The notes: generated by a model not told the origin, from the sequence alone. Positions 19,869-28,948 are shown, numbered from the stretch's first letter. The stretch is DNA of 64,000 nt from Zobellella taiwanensis (GCF_003012795.1 NZ_PXYH01000011.1:62001-126000); one strand, 5' to 3'. Made by a program: numbers and translations.

Positions 19869-21546
19869 TCTGCTCTCCTTGTAATGCGGGCAGGATCAGG
19901 GTGGCGGTAGTGCCCTGGCCTTGAATGGAGTCGTATTCCAGCCGGCCGCCGTGCTCCTGCACTATGCCGGCCGACACTGCCAGGCCCAGGCCGATGCCGC
20001 CCTGTTCGCGTTTGGTGGTGAAAAAGGGATCCCGCAGCCGGGACAGGTGCTCCGGCGCTATGCCCTGGCCCTGGTCGCGGACGTCCAGGCACAGCTCCCG
20101 GCTGCCGGCCAGGTAGCGGGTGCTCACCCGTATGCCCTGTTCCGGGCCGGTGAGCGCCTGGCAGGCGTTGACCAGGAGGTTGATCACTACCTGCTCGATG
20201 CGCTGGCCATTGCCGCGAAAGGGCGGCAGTGCCTCGCCGTAGCTCACCTCGACGTGGTGGCTGGCCTGGCGGAGGCTGGTGTCGACCAGGCGGATGGCGG
20301 TGGCCACCACGGCGTTGAGATCCACCGTCTCGTTGAGCTCGCCCGGACCCTGGCGGGCGAAGTCGCGCAGGTCGTCGACGATGCGGCGGATGCGGTCGGC
20401 GCTGGTGAGCATGTCGTCGAGCATGGCCGGGATTTCGTCGCGCATGCGGCTGTAGGGCAGGCCGCCCAGGTAGAAATCCCCGTGGCTGTGGTAGTGGGCT
20501 TCCAGGATCTCCTCCGCATCCCGGCAGGCTTCCTTCAAGACCGGCAGGTTGAGCAGCAGCAGGCCGCTGGGGTTGTTGATTTCGTGGGCCATGCCCGACA
20601 CCAGTATGCCGAGGGAGGCCATTTTGTCGGCCTGCAGCAACTGCTGCTGCTGGCGTTCCAGCTCCCGGCTGCGGCGGTCCACTTCCCGGCGCAGGGTCCG
20701 GTTCCAGATCATGATGGCGGCCAGCCCCAGCAACAGCAGCAGGGACACCAGGGCGGCGGCCAGGCCGATTTTCTTCCAGGGCAGGCCCGGGCTTTCCAGC
20801 GGGCCCAGCCACTTGTCGTAGAGGGCCTGCTGGCGGCCGGTGTTTTTGAGGATGGCCAGCCCCTCGCTGAAGCGGGCCAGCAGCGCCTCGTTGCCCTTGG
20901 TCACCATGTAGCCGTAGCGCTGGGGCGGAAAGGGCGAACCCACCGGCGCCAGGTTGGACAGAGCCAGCTCCCGGCCCAGGTAGAGGCCGGGTAGGTTGGC
21001 CACCAGGGCGAAGTCGTGCCGGCCGGCGGCCAGCAGCCGCAGGGCGTCGGAATGGGTGTCGGCCGGCACCGGCCGGGCCTGTGGCGCGAGTCGGCTGAGC
21101 TGCTCGTGCATGATGCTGTCGCGCTGCACTATCACCTCCCGTCCGGCCAGCTCGGCCAGGGTGACATCGGCCGCCTCGCCCCGGCGGGCGAACAGGGAGT
21201 GGTTGATCAGCGCATGAGGCGGCGAAAAGGCGAACTGCCGGCTCCGCTCCGGCGAGAAGACGGCCCCCTGCAGCACGTCCAGCCGGCCGTCGAGCAGGCG
21301 TTCGCGCGCCTGCTGCCAGGACCCCAGCACTATGTCCACTTCCATGCCCATCACCTCGGCGATGGCCAGGGTCAGTTCGGTGTTGTAGCCGTCGGGCTCG
21401 CCCTGCTCGTTGATGAATTCGTAGGGCGGGTAGTTGAAGTCGCCGCCGACCCGGATGGTCTCGGCCAGGGCCGGGCTGCCGAGCAGCCAGGCCAGGCCCA
21501 GCGCCAAACGGGCAATACGAAAGAAAGGATGCGTTGCTGCTGCCAT
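19855..21546 (-). CDS. Sensor histidine kinase with periplasmic SBP_bac_3 domain
   Basis: A 563-residue protein. A signal peptide is followed by an amino-acid-binding-protein fold used as sensor (IRVGGDFNYPPYEFINEQGE, GSWQQARERLLDGRLDVLQG). Then come a membrane segment (about 255-280), a short coiled coil and a HisKA/HATPase core: H in SGMAHEINNPSGLLLLNL, N box QVVINLLVNACQAL, G boxes DVRDQGQGIAP and GGIGLGLAVSAGIV. The sensor probably recognises an amino acid or similar solute, which fits control of the linked symporter. Confidence 0.9.
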   Translation of the reverse strand: MAAATHPFFRIARLALGLAWLLGSPALAETIRVGGDFNYPPYEFINEQGEPDGYNTELTLAIAEVMGMEVDIVLGSWQQARERLLDGRLDVLQGAVFSPERSRQFAFSPPHALINHSLFARRGEAADVTLAELAGREVIVQRDSIMHEQLSRLAPQARPVPADTHSDALRLLAAGRHDFALVANLPGLYLGRELALSNLAPVGSPFPPQRYGYMVTKGNEALLARFSEGLAILKNTGRQQALYDKWLGPLESPGLPWKKIGLAAALVSLLLLLGLAAIMIWNRTLRREVDRRSRELERQQQQLLQADKMASLGILVSGMAHEINNPSGLLLLNLPVLKEACRDAEEILEAHYHSHGDFYLGGLPYSRMRDEIPAMLDDMLTSADRIRRIVDDLRDFARQGPGELNETVDLNAVVATAIRLVDTSLRQASHHVEVSYGEALPPFRGNGQRIEQVVINLLVNACQALTGPEQGIRVSTRYLAGSRELCLDVRDQGQGIAPEHLSRLRDPFFTTKREQGGIGLGLAVSAGIVQEHGGRLEYDSIQGQGTTATLILPALQGEQSDHR

Positions 21547-21606
21547 GGATAAGGGTATCCGCCGGTACGAGCGCGACAGTATAGCACCAGTGGCACCGGG
21601 GCCGAG

Positions 21607-22965
21607 TCAGGACCCGTTCGCGACCGGCATTTCCTCTATTTCGACTATCTTGGAGCGGCTCATCACCACCTTCCAGCGCTGGATCACCGGCGGGTTCTGG
21701 CCCTGCACTTCGCGGGTGACCAGGTTGAGCAGGTAGCGTTTTTCCACCGGCTGGCGGGCGACCTGGTTGTCCTTGAACTGGTACACATGGTGCGAGCCCT
21801 TTTCCATCAGCCGGGCCAGCATCGCCAGATCCAGCTGCAGGCTTTCCCGGGTCTGCTCGTAACCGCTCAGAAAGCGGGTGGGCAGCATGCGCGAGTGGCT
21901 GGCATAGCGCATGATCACTTCTTCCCGCTGGCTGATGCTGGCGCGCCGCGCCGCCCGTATGGTCTGGTCCAGGCGGCTGGCGCGCTGGTAGTCGAACCAT
22001 TCCAGCTGACGGCCCACCAGCTGGTTGCTGTGCACGTCGAAATATTGCCGGCGCCACTTGGGCCTGCCCTTGCGCAGCCAGCGCCAGAGGGTGGCGCGCA
22101 GGTCCTCCTTGAAGATTTCCCGCAGGGCATAGAGCAGCGCCAGGGCAAAAATCACCATCAACGAAATGCCGCCCAGGGTTTCGCGCACCTCAAAGGCGGC
22201 CAGCGAGACCGAGGTCATCACCACGGCGGTGACCGCGGCCTTGAGCAGTTTTTGCTCGCCGCCGCCCAGCTCCCGGGTTTTTTCCTTGAGGGTCACCGGG
22301 TACTCGATCAGCCTTCGCAGCAGCCGCATCTTGTTGGAGATACGCGACAGCGAATCGGTGGCATGGCTGGCGTTGTATTGCTGGTCCTCCCGGTGCTGGC
22401 GCTCGATCCGGCACACTTCCAGCAGCAGGGGCTTGATCAGCCGGTAGTCGCCGGTGCGCGGCAGGTGGGCCACCAGCGACAACAGTCGCTGTTCGGTGAA
22501 CCAGGACAGGTAGTTATCGATATTGGCGTAGTACTTGAGCAGGGTGTCGTCGGTGGGCACGTTGCGCCGCAGCCGCTTGAGGATTTCCTGGGCCAGGGCG
22601 ACCACCTCCTCCACTTCCTGTTGGGTCACGCCGTCCCGGTTGTTGCGCAGCTCGCTGCAGGACTGTTCCAGCCCGACCACGTACTGGTAGCCGTACAGGC
22701 TGAGGCTGAGCCGGTACTGCTCGGCGGTGAGCTTGCCCCGGCGCGCCAGGCGGCTGTGCACCAGGGGCAGGTGCTGGCGATCGCTGAAGTAGGTGCGCTT
22801 GACGTGGATGGCGTTGTGGTAAAAGTCGTCTTCCGGCACCACATGGCTGTTCAGGCCCAGCTCGCCGGGCACGAACAAATAGCAATCCAGCCGGTGTTCG
22901 GTGGCCTCCCGCAGGATGCGGGAAATCTTCAAACTGTAGCCGTCCTTGCGTTCAACGGTGATCAC
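21607..22965 (-). CDS. Unrecognised membrane protein with two central membrane segments
   Basis: I do not recognise this 452-residue family. A soluble N-terminal half (residues 1-220, many aromatic and basic residues, beginning ITVERKDGYSLKISRILREA) is followed by two membrane helices (about 243-262 and 267-285). A basic cytosolic half comes next (EDLRATLWRWLRKGRPKWRRQYFD) and ends with a domain rich in conserved-looking charged patches. It starts at a GTG with a weak AGGGG. No enzymatic motif or cofactor site is visible. It is a single-gene unit between the kinase and the lipoprotein gene. Confidence 0.72.
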   Translation of the reverse strand: MITVERKDGYSLKISRILREATEHRLDCYLFVPGELGLNSHVVPEDDFYHNAIHVKRTYFSDRQHLPLVHSRLARRGKLTAEQYRLSLSLYGYQYVVGLEQSCSELRNNRDGVTQQEVEEVVALAQEILKRLRRNVPTDDTLLKYYANIDNYLSWFTEQRLLSLVAHLPRTGDYRLIKPLLLEVCRIERQHREDQQYNASHATDSLSRISNKMRLLRRLIEYPVTLKEKTRELGGGEQKLLKAAVTAVVMTSVSLAAFEVRETLGGISLMVIFALALLYALREIFKEDLRATLWRWLRKGRPKWRRQYFDVHSNQLVGRQLEWFDYQRASRLDQTIRAARRASISQREEVIMRYASHSRMLPTRFLSGYEQTRESLQLDLAMLARLMEKGSHHVYQFKDNQVARQPVEKRYLLNLVTREVQGQNPPVIQRWKVVMSRSKIVEIEEMPVANGS

Positions 22966-23044
22966 GCTGCCCCTGTCCGCCCTTAAAAATTGAAATATGA
23001 CAATATCTTAACCGAAAACGGCGGGCCTTGCCCGGGCAGGGAAA

Positions 23045-23076
23045 AGCCCCCCGGCCCCGCGCGAGGCCGGGGGGCT
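23045..23076 (-). terminator. Intrinsic terminator of the lipoprotein gene
   Basis: A 12-base GC-rich stem (AGCCCCCCGGCC / GGCCGGGGGGCT) overlaps the last base of the stop codon of the lipoprotein gene. On the reverse strand it is followed by TTTTCCC. Confidence 0.8.
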
Positions 23077-23768
23077 CAGTCGAGGCGGGTGCCGCAGCCG
23101 GAGTAGCGCTCGCCGTCCAGCCGCACCTCGACCCTCAGCGGAAAGGACTGATCGCTCATGGTGTCCAGGCAGGGACCCGGCTCGATGCGGACTTCAAGCC
23201 GCCGCTCGCCATCTCCGGCCACCAGGCCGTCGCCTTCGTCCAGGGGGCGGGCATCGTTCAGCTCCAGCTGGTGGTTGCCATAGTCGTAACTGAAGCCCAG
23301 GCGTGAGCCCGGGCCCGCCTCCAGCAGCCAGCCGGGCTCGTTGCCGGTGGCCCTCAGGGTGACGCCGCGCAGGCGGGCCGCTTCGAGCAGGCCGGCGTGC
23401 CGGTCCTCCCGGCATTCGCCGTAACTCCGCCCGGCGACCTCCAGCAGGGCGGTGTCGCCCTTGTTCCAGACCAGGGCCTGGTCGTTTTCGAAGCGGGCGC
23501 CGCTGGCGGAGATCACCTGGGGCAGTTGCTGGTAGGGCAGGCCGAAACGGTCGGGCAACCAGAGTCCGAGGGCATCCTGATGGTACTGGGCGAGAAACTC
23601 GAAGGGCTCGCCCTGCTCGGGGGCGCAACGGTACAGCACGGTCAGCGGGCCCGGGTCCGCAACCGGCTTGCCGTCGGACGATGCGGTTGCGGCGGGGGGC
23701 TCTTCCGAGCAGGCGCTCAGGGCGAGGATGGAGAGCAGCGCCAGGGGCGCCAGGCGAAAGCGATGCAT
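23076..23768 (-). CDS. Lipoprotein: MliC-like domain fused to a COG3650-like domain
   Basis: A 230-residue secreted protein with lipobox LALSAC-SEE at residues 14-22. Residues 45-120 (VLYRCAPEQGEPFEF, then ALVWNKGDTALLEVAGRSYGECR) resemble MliC, the membrane-bound inhibitor of c-type lysozyme, including the paired cysteines. Residues 130-230 (LRATGNEPGWLLEAGPGSRLGF ... DTMSDQSFPLRVEVRLDGERYSGCGTRLD) match the COG3650-type domain that often accompanies META/MliC proteins. Probable location is the outer membrane. Lysozyme protection is inferred from the domain only. Confidence 0.78.
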   Translation of the reverse strand: MHRFRLAPLALLSILALSACSEEPPAATASSDGKPVADPGPLTVLYRCAPEQGEPFEFLAQYHQDALGLWLPDRFGLPYQQLPQVISASGARFENDQALVWNKGDTALLEVAGRSYGECREDRHAGLLEAARLRGVTLRATGNEPGWLLEAGPGSRLGFSYDYGNHQLELNDARPLDEGDGLVAGDGERRLEVRIEPGPCLDTMSDQSFPLRVEVRLDGERYSGCGTRLD

Positions 23769-23870
23769 AGGGATTCCCGTATGGTCAGAAAGGGCACGGC
23801 CGGCGGGCCCGGGCCGTTACAATTTAGCCCCGGGCGGGAGGCTTGTCCATGGCCGGCGGCGGGCCGGCCG

Positions 23871-24434
23871 TCACCTTCTGACTCCCGGCAGGCCGGGGCA
23901 GGACAGCAGGCCCCGGATCAGGCTGCGGGTATGCGCCAGCCGCTCGCTGTCGTCCACCAGGAAGGCGGCGACCGCGGCCAGGTAGAGGGCGGTGAGCGCC
24001 GCCTCGCCGACCGGACGGGCAACGCCGGCGGGTTGCCAGTCGGCGGCGCTCATCAGCCATTGCACGGTGCGGCTGATGCGGGTGATGCCGTGGGCCTGCA
24101 GGTGGAAGTGGCCCGGCTCCAGCTTGTAGGCCAGCATGTCCCGCACCAGCGGCCGGTAGGGCGCCAGGTAGTCCAGCCAGGCCATGAGGCGGATCAGCAG
24201 CCGCTCCGCCAGGGCTTCGTCCTCGTCCGGGGGCAGGCCCAGCATGGCGGCGTCGGCCCGGTCGAACAGGGCCTCGGCCATGTCGTCCTTGGAGCGGAAA
24301 TGGCGGGCGAGTTCGGCCAGGGAAAGGCCCCTGGCCTCGGCCAGTGCCCGCAGGCTGAAATCCTGCCAGCCCTGGTGCAGGGCCAGGTGCAGGGCGGTGT
24401 CGAGAATGGCGTCCCGTTGATGGTCGGCTGGCAT
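23871..24434 (-). CDS. TetR-family transcriptional regulator
   Basis: A 187-residue regulator. The N-terminal helix-turn-helix is DFSLRALAEARGLSLAELARHFRSKDDMAEALFDRAD, and the rest is an all-helical ligand domain without recognisable family features. The ATG at 24434 follows GGGGGAG; a longer ORF upstream overlaps the phosphatase gene and is not supported. It ends the phn-phosphatase transcription unit by position, 59 bases after the phosphatase gene. Targets unknown. Confidence 0.85.
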   Translation of the reverse strand: MPADHQRDAILDTALHLALHQGWQDFSLRALAEARGLSLAELARHFRSKDDMAEALFDRADAAMLGLPPDEDEALAERLLIRLMAWLDYLAPYRPLVRDMLAYKLEPGHFHLQAHGITRISRTVQWLMSAADWQPAGVARPVGEAALTALYLAAVAAFLVDDSERLAHTRSLIRGLLSCPGLPGVRR

Positions 24435-24493
24435 GGCGGCTCCCCCGGTCAGGTGTTCCTGAGTATAGGTAACCGGCCGCCGTACCGCCGGGC

Positions 24494-25084
24494 TCAGCCG
24501 GCCTGCCGCGCCCGGGCGGGGACGAGCAGCTCCCGCACCTCGGCGGTGGCCAGGGGCTTGAGTTCCCGGTGCCGGGTCAGGGGCAGCCCCAGGGCCCGGG
24601 TCAGCAGGATTTGCAGGGTATCGCCGTGGCTCACCAGCAGCAGGGTCTGGCCCCGGTGGGCCTGCTCCAGCCGCTCGATCAGCCGCCAGCCCCGTTCGGC
24701 CACCTGGGCCAGGCTTTCGACCCCGGCGTAATGGTGGTCCGGGCTCAGGGCGTCCTGTTGCCATACATCCGGATAACGCAGGTCCGGGCCGCCGTCCAGC
24801 TCGCCGAAAAAGCGCTCGCGCAGGGCGGCGTCCTCGCTCATCGGCACCAGGAATCGTGCCGCCGCCAGGGCGGCGGTTTCCCGGGTGCGCAGGAAGGGCG
24901 AGCAGACGATGCGATCGGGGAGGGCCAAGGGCCAGTGGTCCAGGGTGCTGGCCACCTGGTCCCGGCCCGCCGCCGACAGGCCATAGTCCTGGCTGCCCCG
25001 GCGCGGATCGCTGATGATCAGATGGGCCTGGTTGGCCAGGCTGTGGCCGTGGCGCAGCACCAGATAACGATTGTTCAGGGTCAT
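24494..25084 (-). CDS. Histidine phosphatase superfamily protein
   Basis: A 196-residue phosphoglycerate-mutase-like phosphatase. The catalytic RHG is in NNRYLVLRHGHSLANQA near the N-terminus, the second arginine in SPFLRTRETAALAA, and the second histidine in LLLVSHGDTLQILL. Its ATG overlaps the phnE2 stop (TAATG), so it is translationally coupled to the phosphonate-type transporter. It may dephosphorylate an imported phosphoester or its product; substrate is unknown. Confidence 0.87.
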   Translation of the reverse strand: MTLNNRYLVLRHGHSLANQAHLIISDPRRGSQDYGLSAAGRDQVASTLDHWPLALPDRIVCSPFLRTRETAALAAARFLVPMSEDAALRERFFGELDGGPDLRYPDVWQQDALSPDHHYAGVESLAQVAERGWRLIERLEQAHRGQTLLLVSHGDTLQILLTRALGLPLTRHRELKPLATAEVRELLVPARARQAG

Positions 25085-25917
25085 TACAGCAACCTCTTGC
25101 GCACCTGCACCACCAGCCATTCGGCCAGCAGCACCACCACCAGTATGCTCACCAGTATGGTGGCGACCCGTTCCCACATAAAGAGATTCATGGCGTCGCT
25201 CAGTACCACGCCGATGCCGCCGGCGCCCACCAGCCCCAGCACCGCCGACTCGCGCACATTAATGTCCCAGCGGAACAGCACTATGCTGAAAAAGGCCGGC
25301 ATCACCTGGGGCCAGTAGCCCTTGAGCAGCACGCTGGCGGTGGAGGCGCCGGTGGCGCGCAGCGCCTCGATGGAGCCCATATTGATCTCCTCGATGGCCT
25401 CGGCCAGCAGCTTTCCGACAAAGCCCACCGAACGCAGCGCTACCGCCAGCACCCCGGCGATCACCCCGGGGCCGAACACCGCCACGAACAGCAGGGCCCA
25501 CACCAGGGAGTTGACCGAACGGGACGAGACCAGAAAAAAGCGCGCCAGCCAGTTCAGCCAGGGCGAGGCTACTACGTTGCGGGCGTTGAGCAGCGCCAGG
25601 GGCACCGCCAGCAGCAGGCACAGCAGGGTGCCCAGGGTGGCGATGTGCAGGGTTTCCATCAGGGCGGCGTGGATGGTGGTCGGGTAGGCGGCCCACTCCA
25701 GCGGCCACATACGGGAGAACATGTCCGCCATCTGGGTCGGGGCGTCGAACAGGAACTCGGGAATGATTTCCACGGTACGCACCGACACCAGGAAGGCGGC
25801 CACCACCACCAGGTAGACCAGGTAGCGGCTCAGGCGTTGCAACGGGGTGAAGCGCTGCCAGCGGCGTTCGGAAGAGGGCATAGGCGGTTGCTCCATGGTG
25901 GGGGTTGAGAGACTCAC
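25084..25917 (-). CDS. phnE: Phosphonate-type ABC transporter permease PhnE (second copy)
   Basis: A 277-residue permease with about six membrane helices. The coupling-loop motif is KLLAEAIEEINMGSIEALRATGAS, and the C-terminal conserved part is RWDINVRESAVLGLVGAGGIGVVLSDAM. GTG at 25917 was chosen as start: GGAGG lies eight bases upstream, and it overlaps the stop of the first permease (GTGA). The in-frame ATG at 25896 has no ribosome site. It pairs with the first PhnE to form the channel. Confidence 0.9.
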   Translation of the reverse strand: MSLSTPTMEQPPMPSSERRWQRFTPLQRLSRYLVYLVVVAAFLVSVRTVEIIPEFLFDAPTQMADMFSRMWPLEWAAYPTTIHAALMETLHIATLGTLLCLLLAVPLALLNARNVVASPWLNWLARFFLVSSRSVNSLVWALLFVAVFGPGVIAGVLAVALRSVGFVGKLLAEAIEEINMGSIEALRATGASTASVLLKGYWPQVMPAFFSIVLFRWDINVRESAVLGLVGAGGIGVVLSDAMNLFMWERVATILVSILVVVLLAEWLVVQVRKRLL

Positions 25918-26696
25918 TGGAATATCCTCCGGGCCGTGTTGGACAGCGCCTCGCCCACCAGGATCAGGGCGATGATGGTGATCAGGATGGCGGTGACGAA
26001 GTCGTAGTCGAAACGCTGGAAGGCGGCGAACAGGGTGCCGCCCAGGCCGCCGGCGCCGACCAGGCCGACCATGGTGGAGTTGCGCAGGTTGGAGTCGAGC
26101 TGGTAGGTGGAAAAGCCGATAAAGCGGGAGAACACCTGGGGCAGCACCGCAAACAGGATGACGCTGACGAAACCGGCGCCGGTGGCGCGGATGGCTTCCA
26201 CCTGTTTGAGCGAAATCTCCTCTATGGCCTCGGCGAACAGCTTGGCGATAAAGCCCACCGAGGCCACCACCAGGGTGAGGATGCCGGCCAGGGCGCCGAA
26301 GCCCACCGCCTTGACGAAGAGGATGGCGATGATCACCGGGTGGAAGGTGCGGCACACGGCGATCAGCACCCGCGCCGGCGAGGTGACCAGGGCGGGCATC
26401 AGGTTGCGGGCGGCGAGCAGGCCTACGAACAGGGAAATGAAAATGCCGGCCACGCTGGCAATGATGGCGATTTGCAGGCTCTCGACCAGATCGTGCAGCA
26501 GGATTTCCCAGCGGCTGAAATTGGGCGGGAACATCCGCTCCAGCAGGCGGCCGCCGTGGCCCAGGCCGTCGACGAAACGGGCCCAGTTGAGATCCATGGC
26601 ACCGAAGCCATAAACCACATAGGCGGCCAGGGCCAGCCAGCCGAGGCGCAGGGCCCAGCTCTGCCTGAAGGGGTGTTGTCTGTCTATACCAGCCAT
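25914..26696 (-). CDS. phnE: Phosphonate-type ABC transporter permease PhnE (first copy)
   Basis: A 260-residue inner-membrane permease. It has the EAA-like loop [24 protein letters not shown] and the C-terminal [26 protein letters not shown], both typical of PhnE. Two PhnE genes in tandem (PhnCEE arrangement) occur in many phosphonate and phosphite importers. It overlaps the end of phnC by 13 bases. Confidence 0.92.
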   Translation of the reverse strand: MAGIDRQHPFRQSWALRLGWLALAAYVVYGFGAMDLNWARFVDGLGHGGRLLERMFPPNFSRWEILLHDLVESLQIAIIASVAGIFISLFVGLLAARNLMPALVTSPARVLIAVCRTFHPVIIAILFVKAVGFGALAGILTLVVASVGFIAKLFAEAIEEISLKQVEAIRATGAGFVSVILFAVLPQVFSRFIGFSTYQLDSNLRNSTMVGLVGAGGLGGTLFAAFQRFDYDFVTAILITIIALILVGEALSNTARRIFQ

Positions 26697-27445
26697 GATT
26701 CACCTCCGTAAATCTGCTTGAGGTGGGCGTCGGTGATGGCGGCGGGCGCGCCGTCGTACACCACCTGGCCGCCGCTCATGCCGATCATGCGCCGGGCAAA
26801 GCGCTGGGCCAGCTTGACGTCGTGGATATTGACCAGGGTGGGGATGCCCTGGCTGGCGGCCAGGGTGTCCATCAGCTCCATGATCTCCACCGCCGTCTTG
26901 GGATCGAGCGACGAGGTGGGCTCGTCCGCCAGCAGGATATAGGGGTTTTGCATCAGGGCCCGGGCGATGCCCACCCGCTGGCGCTGGCCGCCGGACAGGC
27001 TGTCGGCCCGCTGCATGGCGAAGTCGGCCAGGCCCACCTGCTCCAGCAGCTCGAAGGCCCGCGCCAGATCCTCGGGGGCGAAGTTGCGGCGCCATGCCTG
27101 CCAGGCGCTCATGTAGCCGAGCCGGCCGGTAAGCACGTTTTCCAGTACCGTCAGCCGCTCCACCAGGTTGTATTCCTGGAACACCATGCCGATATGGCGG
27201 CGCAGCCGGCGCAGCTCTTTGCCGCGTACCGCCGCCAGATCTGCCTGCCGGAACAGGATCTGGCCCTGGCTGGGGGTGATCAGCCGGTTGATGCAGCGCA
27301 ACAGGGTGCTTTTGCCGGTGCCGGAGGGGCCTATGATGGCGATGATGCCGGGTTCGGTGATGTCGATGTCGATCTGGCGCAGTATCGGCTTGCCCGGGGT
27401 GTAGGCATGGCTGAGCTGCTTGATCTGCAGGTAGGAGCTGGTCAT
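26684..27445 (-). CDS. phnC: Phosphonate-type ABC transporter ATPase PhnC
   Basis: A 253-residue ABC ATPase. Walker [18 protein letters not shown] is followed by the PhnC-specific [20 protein letters not shown] region; signature [17 protein letters not shown], Walker [15 protein letters not shown]-loop VNIHD. It energises the two PhnE permeases. It is separated from phnD by 307 bases holding two hairpins, which may lower transporter expression relative to the binding protein. Confidence 0.94.
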   Translation of the reverse strand: MTSSYLQIKQLSHAYTPGKPILRQIDIDITEPGIIAIIGPSGTGKSTLLRCINRLITPSQGQILFRQADLAAVRGKELRRLRRHIGMVFQEYNLVERLTVLENVLTGRLGYMSAWQAWRRNFAPEDLARAFELLEQVGLADFAMQRADSLSGGQRQRVGIARALMQNPYILLADEPTSSLDPKTAVEIMELMDTLAASQGIPTLVNIHDVKLAQRFARRMIGMSGGQVVYDGAPAAITDAHLKQIYGGESWLV

Positions 27446-27560
27446 CTCGTTCTTCCTTGCGGTTAAGCGGAAAAAGGGGGCGCCTCTGTATGAAAAGGCG
27501 TCCGGTCACAGGCGGTCATTCCTGAGGTCGTTTACGATCTCCACGGGGCTTGCCGGTTGT

Positions 27561-27652
27561 GGCCAGAGGAAAGGCAACAGGGCTACCTCCACCGACACAC
27601 TGCAAGCACATCCCTGTGACGGTCGGCGGAGGCAATCCCTGTCGCCTCTTTC
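27561..27652. repeat. Long palindromic intergenic repeat, copy C
   Basis: Left arm 27561-27598 and right arm 27618-27652 pair imperfectly around CCTCCaCCGACAC / GTCGGCGGAGG, with a matching ACAGGG/CCCTGT outer block. The short loop contains CATCCCTG. Same architecture as copies A (14749) and B (46430). It sits between phnD and phnC. Confidence 0.65.
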
Positions 27653-27661
27653 AACCCCGAC

Positions 27662-27690
27662 GTCGCCTGTTGATGTAGTCAGCAGGCGAC
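27662..27690. terminator. Hairpin just downstream of phnD (possible partial terminator)
   Basis: GTCGCCTG and CAGGCGAC form an 8-base stem about 63 bases beyond the phnD stop. With repeat copy C next to it, it could attenuate read-through into phnC. No clear U-run follows, so termination would be partial. Confidence 0.4.
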
Positions 27691-27752
27691 ACTAGAGTTC
27701 CAAGCAGCACCCTTTGGCCGAATGCTGCAGAGCGTAAACAGGCCCCGGGTCT

Positions 27753-28790
27753 TTACTGCTGGGCCTGTTGCGCCAGGGCTTCGGCCCGTTTCTTGGCGGC
27801 GTCGGCGGCTTCCTTCTCCGCCAGTTGCTGCAGGCCGTTCTTGGTGTAGGCGGTGCCGGTGGCGTGGGCGATGTCGCGGATGATCTGCCAGTCTTCCTTG
27901 TAGGTGATGGGGTAGAAGCGATCGGCGCCGCCGAAGGTCTCCTGCATTTCTGCCGGGAAGCGGTAGCTGTCGAAGGCGTCCTTGATCCTGGCCACCAGAT
28001 CCGGATGCAGGTCGTGGGCATAGCCGAAGGCGGAGGTGGGGAAGCGGGCGCTGGTGTAAATGGTGCGGAAATCCTCGCCCTTGACCCGTCCGGCCTCGAC
28101 CATGCGGTCGTAGACGTCGGAGGCCACGGGGGCGGCGTCGTAGTCGCCGGACAGCACGCCCATCACCGACTGGTCATGCTTGCCGGAGTAGACCACCTTG
28201 TAGTCTTCGTCCGGGGTCAGGCCGATCAGCGGGAACAGGGCGCGGGGTGCCAGGTTGCCGGAGTTGGAGGACACCGAGGTGTGGGCCACCGTTTTGCCCT
28301 TGATGTCCTCCATGGTCTGGATGTCGCTGTCGGCGCGCACCAGCATCACCAGGTTGTAGCCCTGGAAGGCGTCTTCGGTGCCCTTGACGGCGATGGGCAC
28401 ATAGCCCGCCAGGTTGACCGCGTAGCCGGTGGGGCCGGTGGAGAAGCCGGCGATGTGCAGCCGGCCGGAGCGCATGGCCTCGACCTGGGCCGAGTTGGAG
28501 TGCACCGAGTAGTAGATCACCTTCTTGCCGGTTTTCTCGCTCAGGTAGTTCTGGAAATCGGCAAAGGCATCCCGGTACACGGCGGGATCCTCCACCGGGG
28601 TGTAGGTGAATACCAGGGTGCCCGGATCCTTCCAGTCCTTGGGGTCGGCGGGGGTATCGGCCACCATGTCGCCGTTGCTGTCGCAGTACATGTCGTCGAG
28701 CACGCCGCGGGGACAGTCCTGGGCCTGGGCGGCGACGCCGAAGCCGAGCAGGGCGGAGGCCAGCAGGCCGGTGATCAGGTTTTTGGTCAT
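27753..28790 (-). CDS. phnD: Phosphonate/phosphoester-type binding protein PhnD
   Basis: A 345-residue periplasmic protein. The signal peptide is MTKNLITGLLASALLGFGVAAQA. The binding domain has LVFTYTPVEDPAVYRDAFADF, the phosphate-contact region YYSVHSNSAQVEAMRSGRLHIAGFSTGPT and VAHTSVSSNSGNLAPRALFP. The last 30 residues are alanine- and charge-rich (EKEAADAAKKRAEALAQQAQQ), an unusual helical tail. As the first gene of the phnDCEE set it carries the sigma-54 promoter at 28855. The true ligand may be a phosphonate, phosphite or a small phosphoester. Confidence 0.9.
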   Translation of the reverse strand: MTKNLITGLLASALLGFGVAAQAQDCPRGVLDDMYCDSNGDMVADTPADPKDWKDPGTLVFTYTPVEDPAVYRDAFADFQNYLSEKTGKKVIYYSVHSNSAQVEAMRSGRLHIAGFSTGPTGYAVNLAGYVPIAVKGTEDAFQGYNLVMLVRADSDIQTMEDIKGKTVAHTSVSSNSGNLAPRALFPLIGLTPDEDYKVVYSGKHDQSVMGVLSGDYDAAPVASDVYDRMVEAGRVKGEDFRTIYTSARFPTSAFGYAHDLHPDLVARIKDAFDSYRFPAEMQETFGGADRFYPITYKEDWQIIRDIAHATGTAYTKNGLQQLAEKEAADAAKKRAEALAQQAQQ

Positions 28791-28805
28791 GGTTGTCGTC
28801 CTTAT

Positions 28806-28854
28806 CTTGTCGATTATTCCGTATGGGCGGTGCCCGGTGTTGCCCTTTCCCTAT
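28806..28854 (-). other. phnD leader with GC-rich hairpin
   Basis: Between the predicted start of transcription and phnD, complementary blocks (GGGC...GCCC, and CCGTATGG with CCCTATGG extending into the -12 element) can pair. The glpQ-like gene has a stronger equivalent. Role unknown: mRNA stability, or a regulator site around +1. Confidence 0.4.
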
Positions 28855-28870
28855 GGCAATATGGGTGCCA
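28855..28870 (-). promoter_or_regulatory. Sigma-54 promoter of phnD
   Basis: Reverse strand TGGCACCCATATTGCC, followed by ATAGGG. It has the full TGGCAC -24 block and TTGC -12 block with correct spacing. Start of transcription is expected near 28844, 54 bases before phnD. The only deviation is C instead of A/T after TTGC. Confidence 0.85.
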
Positions 28871-28932
28871 ATATTTTTAATCTTTTATTTTCAATGTGTT
28901 AACTTTTTTCATCTGGTTTGATAACTGGCTTT

Positions 28933-28948
28933 GGGACAGTCCTGTCCC
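28933..28948. promoter_or_regulatory. Enhancer-type palindrome, phnD proximal site
   Basis: GGGACA-GTCC-TGTCCC, a perfect 6-base dyad. Its centre is 78 bp upstream of the midpoint of the phnD sigma-54 element, the same distance as the single site upstream of the glycerophosphodiesterase gene. Candidate binding site for the regulator encoded at 30512-31849. Confidence 0.7.
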
